Shown in pieces: positions 11,001-18,350 of a stretch of 64,000 bases of DNA. The number at the start of each line of letters is the position of its first letter. Position 1 is the stretch's first letter. The stretch is from the NCBI GenBank assembly GCA_964558465.1, contig CAZLEF010000012.1:40351-104350 (forward strand), in the 5' to 3' direction. The notes under the pieces are model-generated. The model saw only the letters and a program-made list of their open reading frames with translations, ran no database searches and was not told where the DNA came from. A program made the position numbers and the translations under genes. The stretch comes from JACJYC01 sp964558465 (GTDB lineage: Bacteria; Bacteroidota; Bacteroidia; Chitinophagales; Saprospiraceae).

Positions 11001-12217
11001 CCGGAGTTTTCATTGCGAATCCGGATAAAGCCCTTACGCCGGTACAGGGGCTGACCATGATCGACAGTGCATATACTTTCCGCTGGACCCTTTCCAACGG
11101 CGCATGTATCGATTATGCGTTCGACGAGGTGAGCATTCTGGTAACCAGGGGAGAGCTTTCCAATGCCGGGGAAGACATCCTTGCCTGCGAGGGCGAGGTG
11201 ATCAACCTGAGCGGGAATCCGGCTATGGGCGTCACTGCGGAGGGCATGTGGTCGCAACCTCCGGCCCAGGAGATTCTGGGAGTAGTCATAGAGGATCCGG
11301 GCGACCCGAATACCCTGCTCACCGGTTTGGAGCCCGACAACCTGTATACCTTTACCTGGACCATTTCCAGCGAATGCGGTACAGAATCCGATTTTGTTTT
11401 TGTCACAATCTCCGACCCGAACCCGGATGCCGGGGATGATTTCATCGTTTGCAACAGTGACAAGACGACCTCACTGAGCGCAGCCGAACCTACGCTGGGC
11501 AGCGACGGCTTATGGGAAGTCCTCACGCAGGGGGTGATCATTTCAGAACCGGCTAAACACAATACCGGCGTCCAGAATCTCCAACCCGGCGAAAACCGTT
11601 TCGTGTGGAGCATCGACGACGGTATTTGCGGCGCCGGTTCGAAGGATACCGTTGTGGTTTTTTATAAAATACCGCCGGACCTTGAAACGGATGTTTTCAA
11701 TGTAGGATTCCAGGAAGCCGAAGAAGTGGATTTGCTGGCCAATGACCAGGTTCCGCCGGGGTCGACGGTCAGTATTCTGAACGGCCCCCTGAAAGGTGAA
11801 ATTTCGGGTACCGGAAATGGCATTTATGTTTACACGCCGGGTTTCAATGTGGTGGGTTCCGACCAGGTCGTTTATGAGGTGGCCAGCGAAGGTTGTGTAA
11901 CGGCTTTGGCGACGGCAACCTTTTTGATCGGCGAAAACGCCGCCCTGGAAGCGCCCAATATCATTACACCCAATGGTGACGGGATCAACGACGAATTTGT
12001 GGTTCCGGGATTGCTGGATCCCGGCGCATTTCCGCAGAGCCAGGTCCTGATCTTCAACCGGTGGGGGGATGAGGTTTTTCGTTCCAACAAACCTTATCAG
12101 AACAATTGGGACGGCCGGTTCAGCGGAGAAGACCTTCCGGCAGACACGTATTTTTATATTATTGATCTGGGCAATGGAGAACCTGCCCAAACCGGTTTTG
12201 TCGTGATTCAAAGATAA
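5048..12217 (+). CDS. Giant HYR/Ig-like repeat surface protein with T9SS type B (gliding motility-associated) C-terminal domain
   Basis: 2389 residues. A signal peptide (1-30, AIVWMVFITLSTGAFG) leads into a long chain of HYR-like beta-sandwich modules (about 50-1155) marked by TDNC/DNCG and VTVxDxxxP motifs. Two of these modules are interrupted by a related insert (about 621-766 and 868-1048). From about 1160 to 1950 come Ig-like/PKD-like modules of 80-90 residues, each with a Cys pair and a W-Y/G-x-x core; then three GVWTQ/GMWSQ/GLWEV modules (1953-2210), a cadherin/Ig-like module, and from about 2305 the CHU_C domain (ITPNGDGIND, FNRWGDEVF, NNWDGR, AGTYFY-like). That C-terminus is the type B signal exported by the type IX system, as in SprB. 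The protein is therefore inferred to be a cell-surface or released adhesin. The PorP/SprF partner follows at once. No catalytic domain was recognised. Confidence 0.93.
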   Translation: MRKQLRFSGAKVLIAIVWMVFITLSTGAFGSNYYYDWNGRKAVKADPPVFVDPTPGNITVDCPSEAPAPVTLTATDDNDPSFPKEISAVDSPSLASINSCAGGTITRTWTATDLDGMTTSVSQTIVILADTQGPVITLDPVADTVSCELSQPGAPTNPLRYDIWINSVRLGLASHALNSDCSGIDEITDDAPDFFTLTCETLNVTFTITDNCGVSTDWIATYTVMDTVAPVLAGIPADSIISCNDPLPEMPVVTATDNCFSSVVPVLSEVSSQVMDGSCQQYEYTITRTWVASDNCGNTATGVQLIHLVDDVAPNFTVPSDIIISCNEDPNDLNITGNVTGLNDNCAPADSVLLIYIDTETPGDCPNEKTIIRTWSARDKCSNVTGKIQSIMIVDDIAPSFTVPADITVDCDEANDLDITGRPMNVSDVCGSNPDTTFVDVIMAGMNPNEQVIRRTWRLTDACGNFTELDQEITVSDQTAPLVGVLPQNLTLPCGTETDINQSFLDWVNNRGGAQATDNCSDPGDLTWQAFNAGTNIPPSFTVNACPAPNGALIMQQVDFIVTDESGNSDTTTAVFTVIDNTPPSIQICSPDRIVPADPGQCSATVELIPPVIEENCAFSNTAVSLSGSAPITSSASPGQEGSTPVDPIQIDLAVGHPLPVNAAAAGTLVLTLNNADAEEPTEFFNLYTENGALVGVSAFTPAQCGQSTAMFTIPVATINQMALDGVITFLLEPNIPVGQDGKFAINAICDPAGSVTLDLTFDAKDIDGIVYEYRVNEDARVAVNPVGPATVLLDLGVHTITYFATDCGGNTDSCSYQVTVVDQEAPVAICPPDVVLAVAADSCSATFTLPLPVGATDNCAAFNTFSQTRPGDTTAARLTFTFDPNLTGYLADDKTFVFTGVSANAYDPVTLTLDLQGDFTGTLAEALIYGDDDVLLGSTSSGVANCGTPGQMTLNIPAATFNTWAADGTVNFRFEPKPVPVPPGAPGDGVNPCSPVTANGQSDTLSYVFATLAYSQSMPAYFAGGATTIPLTATTPPDFKPTHTFNLGETEVSYVMSDVAGNLDTCSFTVTVEDTTPPVARCKPLGGLPINPSGLQVEVFDVSDVDNGSTDNCSIANMFLTPNTFTCGDAGTPVNLTLTVEDGSGNVHTCNTTLALTLQGPAPAANSGLCGGDTLYLFANPPAPGSAAYTYKWRRASNPGSVFSTLENPIIPNIDPSYEDFYIVEITGIYNNSCSAEASLFVEINDLAIQPVVTSAPVVCTDEPIVLNFQGNIPNANNLMFHWYQGISPNGVLVGSTPGPSITIPGIHPAGQVTYYVTVSGDGCTSPPSLPVSVNRVVKPVAQVSFAEATLCAGETVMLGTPVTGQGLTYEWTGPDGFSSAQQFPVLGPVTAANAGYYYLRIIRNNGCYSNQDSILVNVKPKPATPTLLSNSPICSGASLILTTPSNGFSSYQWLKQGGNPVTTGIPSFTINNANTVNSGVWQLSVTQNGCTSDLSAPVNVTVNPTPVAGAAAAPASVCIGGALQLIGSSNLNNVSYRWTGPGIQPINTQSPVIPAADLVNDGLFTLRVTSQAGCVDTATVNVDVLPGITSVDISDDAPACLDGLTDIHLAATVLPADNGSYTYIWRKGNETLSNQSTLTLPNATAASSGNYMLEVKTAQGCSQISTYILDLKNRPNTPVEPFNPQNKTAFCVGEQIVLRTNDYSNQGANVEYYWVRTPGGNPVLTTTREFVIPSAGISDGGQYSVYVVVDGCASAPSTNANIQVGAIPSVAALSNSPVCRGEMIQFEATSGQGATFAWGGPNSFSSALQTPARNSSLQSAEFGIYHVVATVNGCKSDTAYVEVRVKPRPAKPVAFAEPALCISSDNAVLFLGVDTVSATNNATYSWYLNSTGSPALGPPTPDLVFPMTNFSGINNGTYPFFVVANLEGCASEPSAPLNVALNTIPGNLPFAGRDTSTCFDQIMLSAAAPSIGTGVWTQTGGPSGVFIANPDKALTPVQGLTMIDSAYTFRWTLSNGACIDYAFDEVSILVTRGELSNAGEDILACEGEVINLSGNPAMGVTAEGMWSQPPAQEILGVVIEDPGDPNTLLTGLEPDNLYTFTWTISSECGTESDFVFVTISDPNPDAGDDFIVCNSDKTTSLSAAEPTLGSDGLWEVLTQGVIISEPAKHNTGVQNLQPGENRFVWSIDDGICGAGSKDTVVVFYKIPPDLETDVFNVGFQEAEEVDLLANDQVPPGSTVSILNGPLKGEISGTGNGIYVYTPGFNVVGSDQVVYEVASEGCVTALATATFLIGENAALEAPNIITPNGDGINDEFVVPGLLDPGAFPQSQVLIFNRWGDEVFRSNKPYQNNWDGRFSGEDLPADTYFYIIDLGNGEPAQTGFVVIQR

Positions 12218-12224
12218 AACAAAA

Positions 12225-12251
12225 GGGACGCCCCGGGGCGTCCTGTTTTTT
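12225..12251 (+). terminator. Intrinsic terminator after the giant surface-protein gene
   Basis: GGACGCCCC/GGGGCGTCC is a perfect 9-pair stem with almost no loop, followed by GTTTTTT, 8 bases past the stop codon. It separates the adhesin gene from porP/sprF by 22 bases, so any shared transcription would need read-through or a promoter in the stem region. Confidence 0.8.
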
Positions 12252-12273
12252 AACCCAAAAACAGCTTGATACC

Positions 12274-13227
12274 ATGCAAAAGTTCTATATACTCCTGCTT
12301 TTCTGCGGTCTTTCGGTTGCGCTTCCTGCGCAACAGGAAGAACAATACACCCAATTCATGTATTACAAGCTTGGGCTGAACCCGGGGTACGCCGGCAGCC
12401 AGGACGGAGCGGTCATTTCGTTGCTGGCGCGTCAGCAATGGGCCGGGCTTGAAGGGGCGCCGCAAACCCAGCTGGTCACCTTCAATATGCCGTTGTTCAA
12501 CAGGAAAGTAGGTGTCGGCGGCACAATAGCCAGGCATACCATCGGTTTTTTTGAACGATATACCGCCGAAGCGATTTATGCTTACCGCCTGCGTATCGGA
12601 CGAGGCGCGCTGGCCATCGGAGTACAGGGGTCCGTCCGTTTTTTGCGCGCCAATTTCAACAAAGCCGTAGCCACCCAGCCGGTATCCGTCGATGGCGCCA
12701 TACCGGGAGATTATCAAAGCAAGTACGTGCCCAATTTTGGCGCCGGCCTTTATTACAGCGACCACCAGTTTTTCCTCGGTATTTCGGCGCCGCGACTGTT
12801 GACCAATAATATCGACCTCGCGGATGAAGAAGGGGTCTTGTCCAGGGAAGTTACCCATATTTACGCCATGGGCGGGCTTGTCTTCGGGCTGAGCGATAAA
12901 GTCAAATTGCAACCCCAGGTATTGCTCAAATACGTGAAAGGGGCTCCTTTTGATGCCGACGCCAATGTGAACTTCATCTTTAACGACCGGTTCACCCTCG
13001 GCGCAAGTTACCGGCTCGGCGGCTCCAAAAGAAGCGGAATAGGCGAATCCATTTCCGGGCTGGCGGGATTCCAGATCAATGAAAACCTGTTTTTCGGAGT
13101 AGCCTACGACGCTACCTTGTCTGAATTGCGCAGGTACAATAGCGGTACATTTGAAGGCGTTCTCCGGATTAACGTGGGAGGACGCTCTGACGAAGGCGGT
13201 ATCATCATCACGCCGCGTTTTTTTTAA
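12274..13227 (+). CDS. PorP/SprF family type IX secretion outer-membrane protein
   Basis: 317 residues with a signal peptide (1-19, ending LPAQ) and the family opening EQYTQFMYYKLGLNPGYAGS, followed by an antiparallel beta-barrel to a C-terminal TPRFF. PorP/SprF proteins sit in the outer membrane; SprF is needed to export and anchor the type B cargo SprB, and paralogues are usually encoded next to their own type B cargo. The gene lies directly downstream of the giant CHU_C protein and 36 bases upstream of an OmpA-type gene, so it is inferred to be the dedicated partner of that adhesin. Confidence 0.92.
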   Translation: MQKFYILLLFCGLSVALPAQQEEQYTQFMYYKLGLNPGYAGSQDGAVISLLARQQWAGLEGAPQTQLVTFNMPLFNRKVGVGGTIARHTIGFFERYTAEAIYAYRLRIGRGALAIGVQGSVRFLRANFNKAVATQPVSVDGAIPGDYQSKYVPNFGAGLYYSDHQFFLGISAPRLLTNNIDLADEEGVLSREVTHIYAMGGLVFGLSDKVKLQPQVLLKYVKGAPFDADANVNFIFNDRFTLGASYRLGGSKRSGIGESISGLAGFQINENLFFGVAYDATLSELRRYNSGTFEGVLRINVGGRSDEGGIIITPRFF

Positions 13228-13263
13228 CCAACGGCGCCGGCCGTTAACCTAAAAACCAAGCCT

Positions 13264-15294
13264 ATGGGAAACCGGGCCCGGATCACTTTTTTTCTGCTGG
13301 GCGTTTGCCTCGCTCTTGGCGCTCAGCCGTCGGGGAAACGTGGTTTTGAATCCCTTTACCGCCGTGAGGATGGCCAGGGCGAAATCATTTTGCGGAATGC
13401 GTCCATGATCAATACGGAAAACCGGGAGTTTTCCCCCGCCCTTTACGAAAATGTGCTGGTATTTGTCTCCCAGCATAAGAGTGGCCCGGTGGATTTGAAA
13501 AGCGGGGAAACCTACCTCGAATTGTTTTATTCGGAAATGGACCCCAACGGTGTTCCTCAGAAAAGGGAAAACTACAGTCTGGAGATCAATTCCGAACTCA
13601 ACGAAGGGCCGCTGACTTTCAGCAGGCAGGGCGACCGGATTTATTTTACACGCAATAATATCCTGAAGGGAATTGCTAAAAAAAATACAAGGGGGCAAAA
13701 CGTCCTGAAGATTTTTGAGGCTACCCGGGGGGATTACGATTGGGAAAATGTCAGAGAGTTGGCTTTCAACAATGATGACTTTTCCTGCATGCATCCGGCC
13801 TTGTCGCCGGATGGGAAAAAACTGTTTTTTGCCTCCAATATGCCGGGCGGATATGGCGGCATGGACCTTTATTTTGTGGAACAGATCGGCAATTCCTGGT
13901 CCAAACCCATTAACCTGGGCGCCGAGATCAATACCGAAAAGAATGAAGTTTTTCCCTTTTTCCACGAGAGCGGATTACTTTTTTTTGCCTCCGACGGCCC
14001 AAAAGGTTTTGGCGGGCTTGATCTTTTTCTGATTGATATTTCCGGAAGAAAATGGGGCAAGGCACTGAACCTGGGTGAACCTTTTAATTCTGTTAATGAC
14101 GATTTTGGGTTGGCGCTGACCACAGATGGCAAAAAAGGCTATTTTTCTTCCAATCGCGAAGGCGGCGCCGGAAAGGATGATATCTACTATTTTGAAGCGC
14201 CGCTTGGCATCAGGGGAATGGAAATACCCGACCTGATCCCTGTCCTGATGACGGTATATGACCCGCAAGCCAGCAAAAGAGTGCCGGGGGCCGATGTCCG
14301 GATTTTTGAACGGGCCGCCGACGGGCTGGTGGATAATGAATCGCTCTATGACCTTGAACTGATGCCGGATGCCGCCAATCAGACCGAACTGAATTTCAGG
14401 CTCGTCCGAAAAAAAGAAGCAGAACTCGGCGACCCCAAAGCGGTGACCAACCGCAACGGGGAAGCGGTAATCCAGGTTGAATCGGGAAAATCTTACCTCA
14501 TTCTGGTTTCAAAACCCGAGTATAATACCCGCGAAGTCATCTATTCGCTGGAAGACGGCGAACCTCCGCGGCCGATCGAAGTCCTCCTCGATCCCAGCAA
14601 TTGCATGTCTTTGAATGGTAAGTTACTGGTTGACAAAAACAACCAGCCTGTTCCGAACGCGCTGGTCAGGGTGTTCAATCAATGTACCGGAACCCATGAA
14701 ACACTCCGGACCAACCTGGACGGCGAATTTGTAGCTTGCCTGGAATTGGGCTGCGACTTTACCATACAAGCTGAAAAAAACGGGTACAACAAACAGGAAA
14801 CCCAGATTTCAACGGTAAAGATCCGGGGAAGCCGCTCGGTTGATGTTGAGCTGAAACTTTCTCCGCTTTCCGAAATGGCGATCCGCGAACCCATCACGGA
14901 GGGTACGGTCATCGTGTTGCAAAATCTATATTATGACTTCAACAAATCCGCTATCCGAAAAGGAGAAGCCAGAGATCTTGAAGCGCTGGCCCGCATGATG
15001 AAACAATACCCGAGTATGGAAATCGAATTGATGGCCTATACGGATTCCAGGGGAGATGACGATTATAACCTGCAGTTGTCCCTCCGTCGGGCGGAATCTG
15101 CCAAACAATTCCTGGAGCAGCGGGGCATCCAGGCCGGCCGCATTAAGGCCATCGGCTATGGGGAAGCTTTTCTCCGCAACCATTGTGGCAATGACGTTCC
15201 TTGTACCGAAGAGGAGCACCAGTTTAACCGGCGGACTGAAGTCAAGATCATTAAAATTGATGAATCCGTCGATATCTTTTTCAAGCGGGATTAG
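13264..15294 (+). CDS. PorE-like OmpA family protein with WD40-like (PD40) repeats and carboxypeptidase-regulatory-like domain
   Basis: 676 residues, signal peptide at 1-20. Three PD40 blades are clear (near 175 SPDGKKLFFASN, near 232 and near 282 TTDGKKGYFSSN), then a carboxypeptidase-D regulatory-like sandwich (about 447-540) and an OmpA peptidoglycan-binding domain from about 551 (YYDFNKSAI ... AYTDSRGDDDYN ... NRRTEVKI). This order resembles PorE of the type IX system, which tethers complexes to peptidoglycan, but the N-terminal TPR of PorE is absent. Placement after PorP/SprF suggests a three-gene cassette in which it anchors the cargo-binding ring to the wall. Confidence 0.92.
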   Translation: MGNRARITFFLLGVCLALGAQPSGKRGFESLYRREDGQGEIILRNASMINTENREFSPALYENVLVFVSQHKSGPVDLKSGETYLELFYSEMDPNGVPQKRENYSLEINSELNEGPLTFSRQGDRIYFTRNNILKGIAKKNTRGQNVLKIFEATRGDYDWENVRELAFNNDDFSCMHPALSPDGKKLFFASNMPGGYGGMDLYFVEQIGNSWSKPINLGAEINTEKNEVFPFFHESGLLFFASDGPKGFGGLDLFLIDISGRKWGKALNLGEPFNSVNDDFGLALTTDGKKGYFSSNREGGAGKDDIYYFEAPLGIRGMEIPDLIPVLMTVYDPQASKRVPGADVRIFERAADGLVDNESLYDLELMPDAANQTELNFRLVRKKEAELGDPKAVTNRNGEAVIQVESGKSYLILVSKPEYNTREVIYSLEDGEPPRPIEVLLDPSNCMSLNGKLLVDKNNQPVPNALVRVFNQCTGTHETLRTNLDGEFVACLELGCDFTIQAEKNGYNKQETQISTVKIRGSRSVDVELKLSPLSEMAIREPITEGTVIVLQNLYYDFNKSAIRKGEARDLEALARMMKQYPSMEIELMAYTDSRGDDDYNLQLSLRRAESAKQFLEQRGIQAGRIKAIGYGEAFLRNHCGNDVPCTEEEHQFNRRTEVKIIKIDESVDIFFKRD

Positions 15295-15376
15295 AGCCGG
15301 TACAAAATTTGCCCGGTTGCCGGAAAACAGGTATATTGAGGTCATAAACCAGATTATTCACCAAATCCTGACCAAC

Positions 15377-15577
15377 ATGGCAGTTTTGAAAGTCATTGAA
15401 ATCCTCGCCGATTCAACCCTGAGTTGGGAAGATGCGACCAGGAAAGCGGTTGCGCGCGCTGCTGCAAGTGTAAAACATATTCGCTCGGCTCACGTCCAAA
15501 GTCAAAGCGTTACGGTAAAAGACGGCCAGGTGGATACCTTCCGGGTGAACCTCAAAATTTCGTTTGAGGTTGAATAA
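15377..15577 (+). CDS. Dodecin family flavin-binding protein
   Basis: 66 residues with the complete dodecin pattern: MAVLKVIEILADSTLSWEDA, an alpha helix ATRKAVARAAASV, then HIRSAHVQSQSVTV and a final beta strand FRVNLKISFEVE. Dodecins form hollow dodecamers that bind riboflavin or FAD/FMN pairs and store or quench flavin in the cytoplasm. The ATG at 15377 was chosen because upstream in-frame sequence is the antisense tail of the OmpA gene and unrelated. The stop overlaps the start of the radical SAM gene, implying coupling. Confidence 0.92.
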   Translation: MAVLKVIEILADSTLSWEDATRKAVARAAASVKHIRSAHVQSQSVTVKDGQVDTFRVNLKISFEVE

Positions 15578-16616
15578 AAATATACCGGGCCTTCCCGGTT
15601 TCTTCAAGGCTGACACCCTGAATTTTCTGCGTAAAGTGACCCTGCCAAGGATCTGGAATGCGACCCTGGTGTTGTGTTCGTATTACCTCACCCGCTGGAG
15701 TGGCAAGGCTGTTCAGTGGGGGCGCCCCCTGACGCTGAGTTTTGAACCCACCACAGCCTGCAACCTCCGATGCCCGGAATGCCCAAGCGGACTCAGGGCT
15801 TTTTCCCGCCCCACCGGCAACCTTAAGGCTGATTTTTTCCGTCAGACCATTGATCAGTTGCAGAACCGGCTGATCTGGCTGATCTTTTATTTTCAGGGTG
15901 AACCCTATATCAATCCGGATTTTCTGGAAATGGTGCAGTATGCCCGTGAAAAAAAATTGTATACCATCACGTCTACCAACGGGCATTTTCTCAATGACCA
16001 AAACGCGCGCCGAACGGTGGTTTCGGGCCTCGACCGCATCATCGTTTCGGTAGATGGCGTTACCCAGGCGGTTTATCAGCAGTACAGGATCGGCGGCGAT
16101 CTGGAAAAAGTTCTTCAAGGCATCCGGAATCTGGTCAGGTGGAAACGAGAACTCAGATCGGTCACACCGCATATCATCCTGCAGTTTCTGGTGGTTCGCC
16201 CCAATGAACATCAGATCCCGGAGTTGTTTGAACTGGCAAAAGAACTTGGCGCAGATGAGGTCAAGCTCAAGACCGCGCAACTCTACGATTACAGGAACGG
16301 TCACCCGCTGATGCCCGAACATGAAAAATTTTCCCGGTATGAACGGCTGCCCGACGGCAGCTACAGGGTAAAACATGCCCTCCACAACCATTGCTGGAAA
16401 CTCTGGCACGCAAGCGTGGTCACCTGGGACGGCAAAGTAGCCCCATGTTGTTTCGACAAGGACGTACAACACCGGTTGGGCGATTTGAGAAAACAATCTT
16501 TCGGTGAAATCTGGAAAGGAGAAGCCTACCGCAACTTCAGAAAAAAATTGTTGAAAGGCAGGGACCAGATCGATATTTGTACCAATTGCACGGAGGGGTG
16601 CAAGGTTTGGCGGTAA
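15564..16616 (+). CDS. Radical SAM/SPASM domain protein
   Basis: About 350 residues. Cys66, Cys70 and Cys73 (ACNLRCPEC, CX3CX2C) bind the [4Fe-4S] cluster that cleaves S-adenosylmethionine; a GEPYINPDF block and TSTNG follow. The C-terminal Cys set (HNHCWKLW, APCCFDKD, ICTNCTEGC) is a SPASM-type site for one or two auxiliary clusters. Such enzymes mature peptides or modify small molecules; the substrate here is unknown and no precursor-peptide gene was recognised, although the coupled upstream gene is dodecin. The start is either TTG 15564 or TTG 15570, both overlapping the dodecin stop; no ATG is available near the N-terminus. Confidence 0.88.
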   Translation: MRLNKNIPGLPGFFKADTLNFLRKVTLPRIWNATLVLCSYYLTRWSGKAVQWGRPLTLSFEPTTACNLRCPECPSGLRAFSRPTGNLKADFFRQTIDQLQNRLIWLIFYFQGEPYINPDFLEMVQYAREKKLYTITSTNGHFLNDQNARRTVVSGLDRIIVSVDGVTQAVYQQYRIGGDLEKVLQGIRNLVRWKRELRSVTPHIILQFLVVRPNEHQIPELFELAKELGADEVKLKTAQLYDYRNGHPLMPEHEKFSRYERLPDGSYRVKHALHNHCWKLWHASVVTWDGKVAPCCFDKDVQHRLGDLRKQSFGEIWKGEAYRNFRKKLLKGRDQIDICTNCTEGCKVWR

Positions 16617-16622
16617 ATTGAA

Positions 16623-16691
16623 GTCGTAAGTTGCTAGTCGTAAGTCGTAAGTCTGTTCAGTGCTTACGACTAGCAACTTATGACTTACGAC
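16623..16691. repeat. GTCGTAAGT inverted repeat forming a bidirectional terminator-like hairpin
   Basis: Left arm 16623-16652 carries GTCGTAAGT words three times; right arm 16663-16691 carries the reverse complement (CTTACGACTAGCAAC and ACTTACGAC), leaving a loop of about 10 bases. It fills the whole 74-base space between the convergent radical SAM and rpoD genes, and its last bases form part of the rpoD stop codon. A half-copy with the same word lies at 41915-41938. Confidence 0.8.
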
Positions 16692-17560
16692 TAAGCACCA
16701 AGGTAATGTTTGAGCAGCTTGCTTCGATTAGCGGAGCGAAGTTTGTTGATGGCTTTATCCTTGATTTGGCGCACCCTTTCCCGGGTCAGGCCGAATTTAT
16801 CGCCGATGTCTTCCAAAGACATGGGATGTTCGATGCCGATTCCGAAATAAAGTTTGATGACGTCGCATTGGCGGTCGGTCAGCGTTGCGAGGGAACGTTC
16901 AATTTCGCGGCGGAGCGATTCGATGTATTCCAGGGCGGTATCCGTACCGGGCGTGCCCGAATTTTCAAGAACGTCCAGCAATGAGTTGTCTTCGCCTTCA
17001 ACAAAGGGGGCGTCCATGGATACGTGGCGGGCTGCTACCCCCAGGGTTGTTTCAACCTCTTCCGCGGGAATTTCCAGGAGTTCTGCCAATTCCTCAGGAG
17101 AAGGTTCGCGCTCGTATTCCTGTTCCAGTTCGGAAAACGCTTTATTGATTTTGTTCAGCGAACCGACCTTGTTCAGGGGAAGGCGCACAATCCGGCTTTG
17201 TTCTGCCAATGCCTGGAGAATGGATTGGCGGATCCACCACACTGCATATGAGATAAATTTGAAACCTCTGGTTTCATCAAATCGCTGAGCTGCTTTTATC
17301 AAACCCAGGTTGCCCTCGTTGATCAGATCGCTGAGGGATAAACCCTGGTTTTGGTATTGTTTTGCTACGGAAACAACGAAACGAAGGTTAGCTTTGGTCA
17401 GTTTCTCCAAAGCTACCTGGTCCCCTTGTTTGATCCGTTTTGCCAACTCCACCTCCTCTTCCGGTGTCAACAGGTCAACCTTGCCGATTTCCTGCAAATA
17501 CTTTTCCAGTGACTGGCTCTCACGGTTGGTGATAGACTTCGTGATCTTAAGCTGTCTCAT
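16691..17560 (-). CDS. rpoD: Primary (housekeeping) sigma factor RpoD/SigA, short Bacteroidota type
   Basis: 289 residues. Region 1.2 (SLEKYLQEIGKVDLLTPEEE, about 17-36) opens the protein directly, with no region 1.1, as in the principal sigma factor of Bacteroidota. Region 2 is complete (NLRFVVSVAKQYQNQG, LIKAAQRFDETRGFKF, SYAVWWIRQSI), region 3 follows, and region 4 ends with the helix-turn-helix LEDIGDKFGLTRERVRQIK. It directs core polymerase to housekeeping promoters, whose -7/-33 signals (TAnnTTTG and TTG) are found repeatedly in this window. Its own gene has such a promoter at 17728-17758 and a leader of about 160 bases. Confidence 0.96.
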   Translation of the reverse strand: MRQLKITKSITNRESQSLEKYLQEIGKVDLLTPEEEVELAKRIKQGDQVALEKLTKANLRFVVSVAKQYQNQGLSLSDLINEGNLGLIKAAQRFDETRGFKFISYAVWWIRQSILQALAEQSRIVRLPLNKVGSLNKINKAFSELEQEYEREPSPEELAELLEIPAEEVETTLGVAARHVSMDAPFVEGEDNSLLDVLENSGTPGTDTALEYIESLRREIERSLATLTDRQCDVIKLYFGIGIEHPMSLEDIGDKFGLTRERVRQIKDKAINKLRSANRSKLLKHYLGA

Positions 17561-17727
17561 CTAGGCAACACTTTTTAATATAAAGTTCAAATGGATTCAA
17601 AAAGTTTTAATGAAATACGGGATAGGCTGGAAAATTTTCTTTGGCGACGGGCAACGGGTTCGCAAGTAACACGCCTTTTGATCGTGATTTCGATTCATGA
17701 AAATGGTTTAAAGCCGGTTTAAGGCGC

Positions 17728-17758
17728 AAAGTTACATCAAAAGAACACGCTTGTCAAT
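17728..17758 (-). promoter_or_regulatory. rpoD promoter TTG-N20-TAACTTTG
   Basis: Minus-strand TTGACA begins at 17758 and TAACTTTG occupies 17735-17728, an exact match to the phylum consensus with 20-base spacing. The whole gap 17561-17958 otherwise holds only A/T-rich sequence with poly-A/T runs (17770-17870); I see no gene in it and no clear plus-strand promoter for the START-like gene. Confidence 0.65.
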
Positions 17759-17958
17759 AGGAAGGTTCATAAAAAAATTTGGATCCTGTTTTCAGAACTG
17801 TTTGATTATCAAAGAAAAAAAGGATTTTTTTTGAAAAAAAAGTTCTTTGTTTGGATAAATCAATTTTTTACTCTTAATTGTGGGGCATTGGCGCAAGGAA
17901 CTGATACATAATTGTTTCGGCTTTTTTTGGCCAAATGTCGATCAAGCAAAAGTTCCTT

Positions 17959-18339
17959 ATGGATAGAATACAAGTTACGTTAGAATTTCTTTTCAGAGCC
18001 TCTCCGACCATTTTATATACCTTCATTACTACACCCGCATGCCTTATCCGGTGGTTTTGCGATGGTGTGGATATTCGGGGGAATACTTATCTTTTTTCCT
18101 GGGGCGGAAGTACCGAGGAAGCCGAATTGATCGATGATATTGAGGAAGAGCTGGTGCGTTTCCAGTGGGAAAACGCTGAATCCGATGAAGAATTCCTGGA
18201 ATTCCGGATTTCGGAGGCGCCGGTTACCGGAGAAACGATCCTTCATATTACCGATTACTGCGACGCCGACGAAAAGGAAGACCAGAAACGGTACTGGGAT
18301 ACCCTGATGCAGGAACTTCGCAAGGAGACGGGGGGGTGA
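17959..18339 (+). CDS. START-like domain protein (AHSA1-related)
   Basis: 126 residues from the ATG at 17959. The sequence follows the START-like family of Bacteroidota: a first strand and helix (VTLEFLFRASPTILYTFITTPACLIRWFCDGV), then an antiparallel sheet with GNTYLFSWGGSTEEAEL, and a long C-terminal helix (DTLMQELRKE). The fold is a helix-grip pocket that could bind a hydrophobic ligand or client protein; no function is established to my knowledge. An in-frame ATG at 17935 adds eight residues not typical of the family. It converges with the ECF sigma gene across a hairpin repeat. Confidence 0.8.
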   Translation: MDRIQVTLEFLFRASPTILYTFITTPACLIRWFCDGVDIRGNTYLFSWGGSTEEAELIDDIEEELVRFQWENAESDEEFLEFRISEAPVTGETILHITDYCDADEKEDQKRYWDTLMQELRKETGG

Positions 18340-18350
18340 GTCGGTTAAAA

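Noticed and set aside
9947..11257. 436-codon open frame antisense to the giant surface-protein gene, with several similar antisense frames nearby
   Set aside because: It follows the codon pattern of the sense strand in reverse, has no family motif, and lies wholly inside a well-supported gene with a T9SS tail.
16623..16691. Insertion-sequence end or MITE
   Set aside because: No transposase and no target-site duplication seen; the element fills the gap between two intact convergent genes and its word content recurs as simple tandems.
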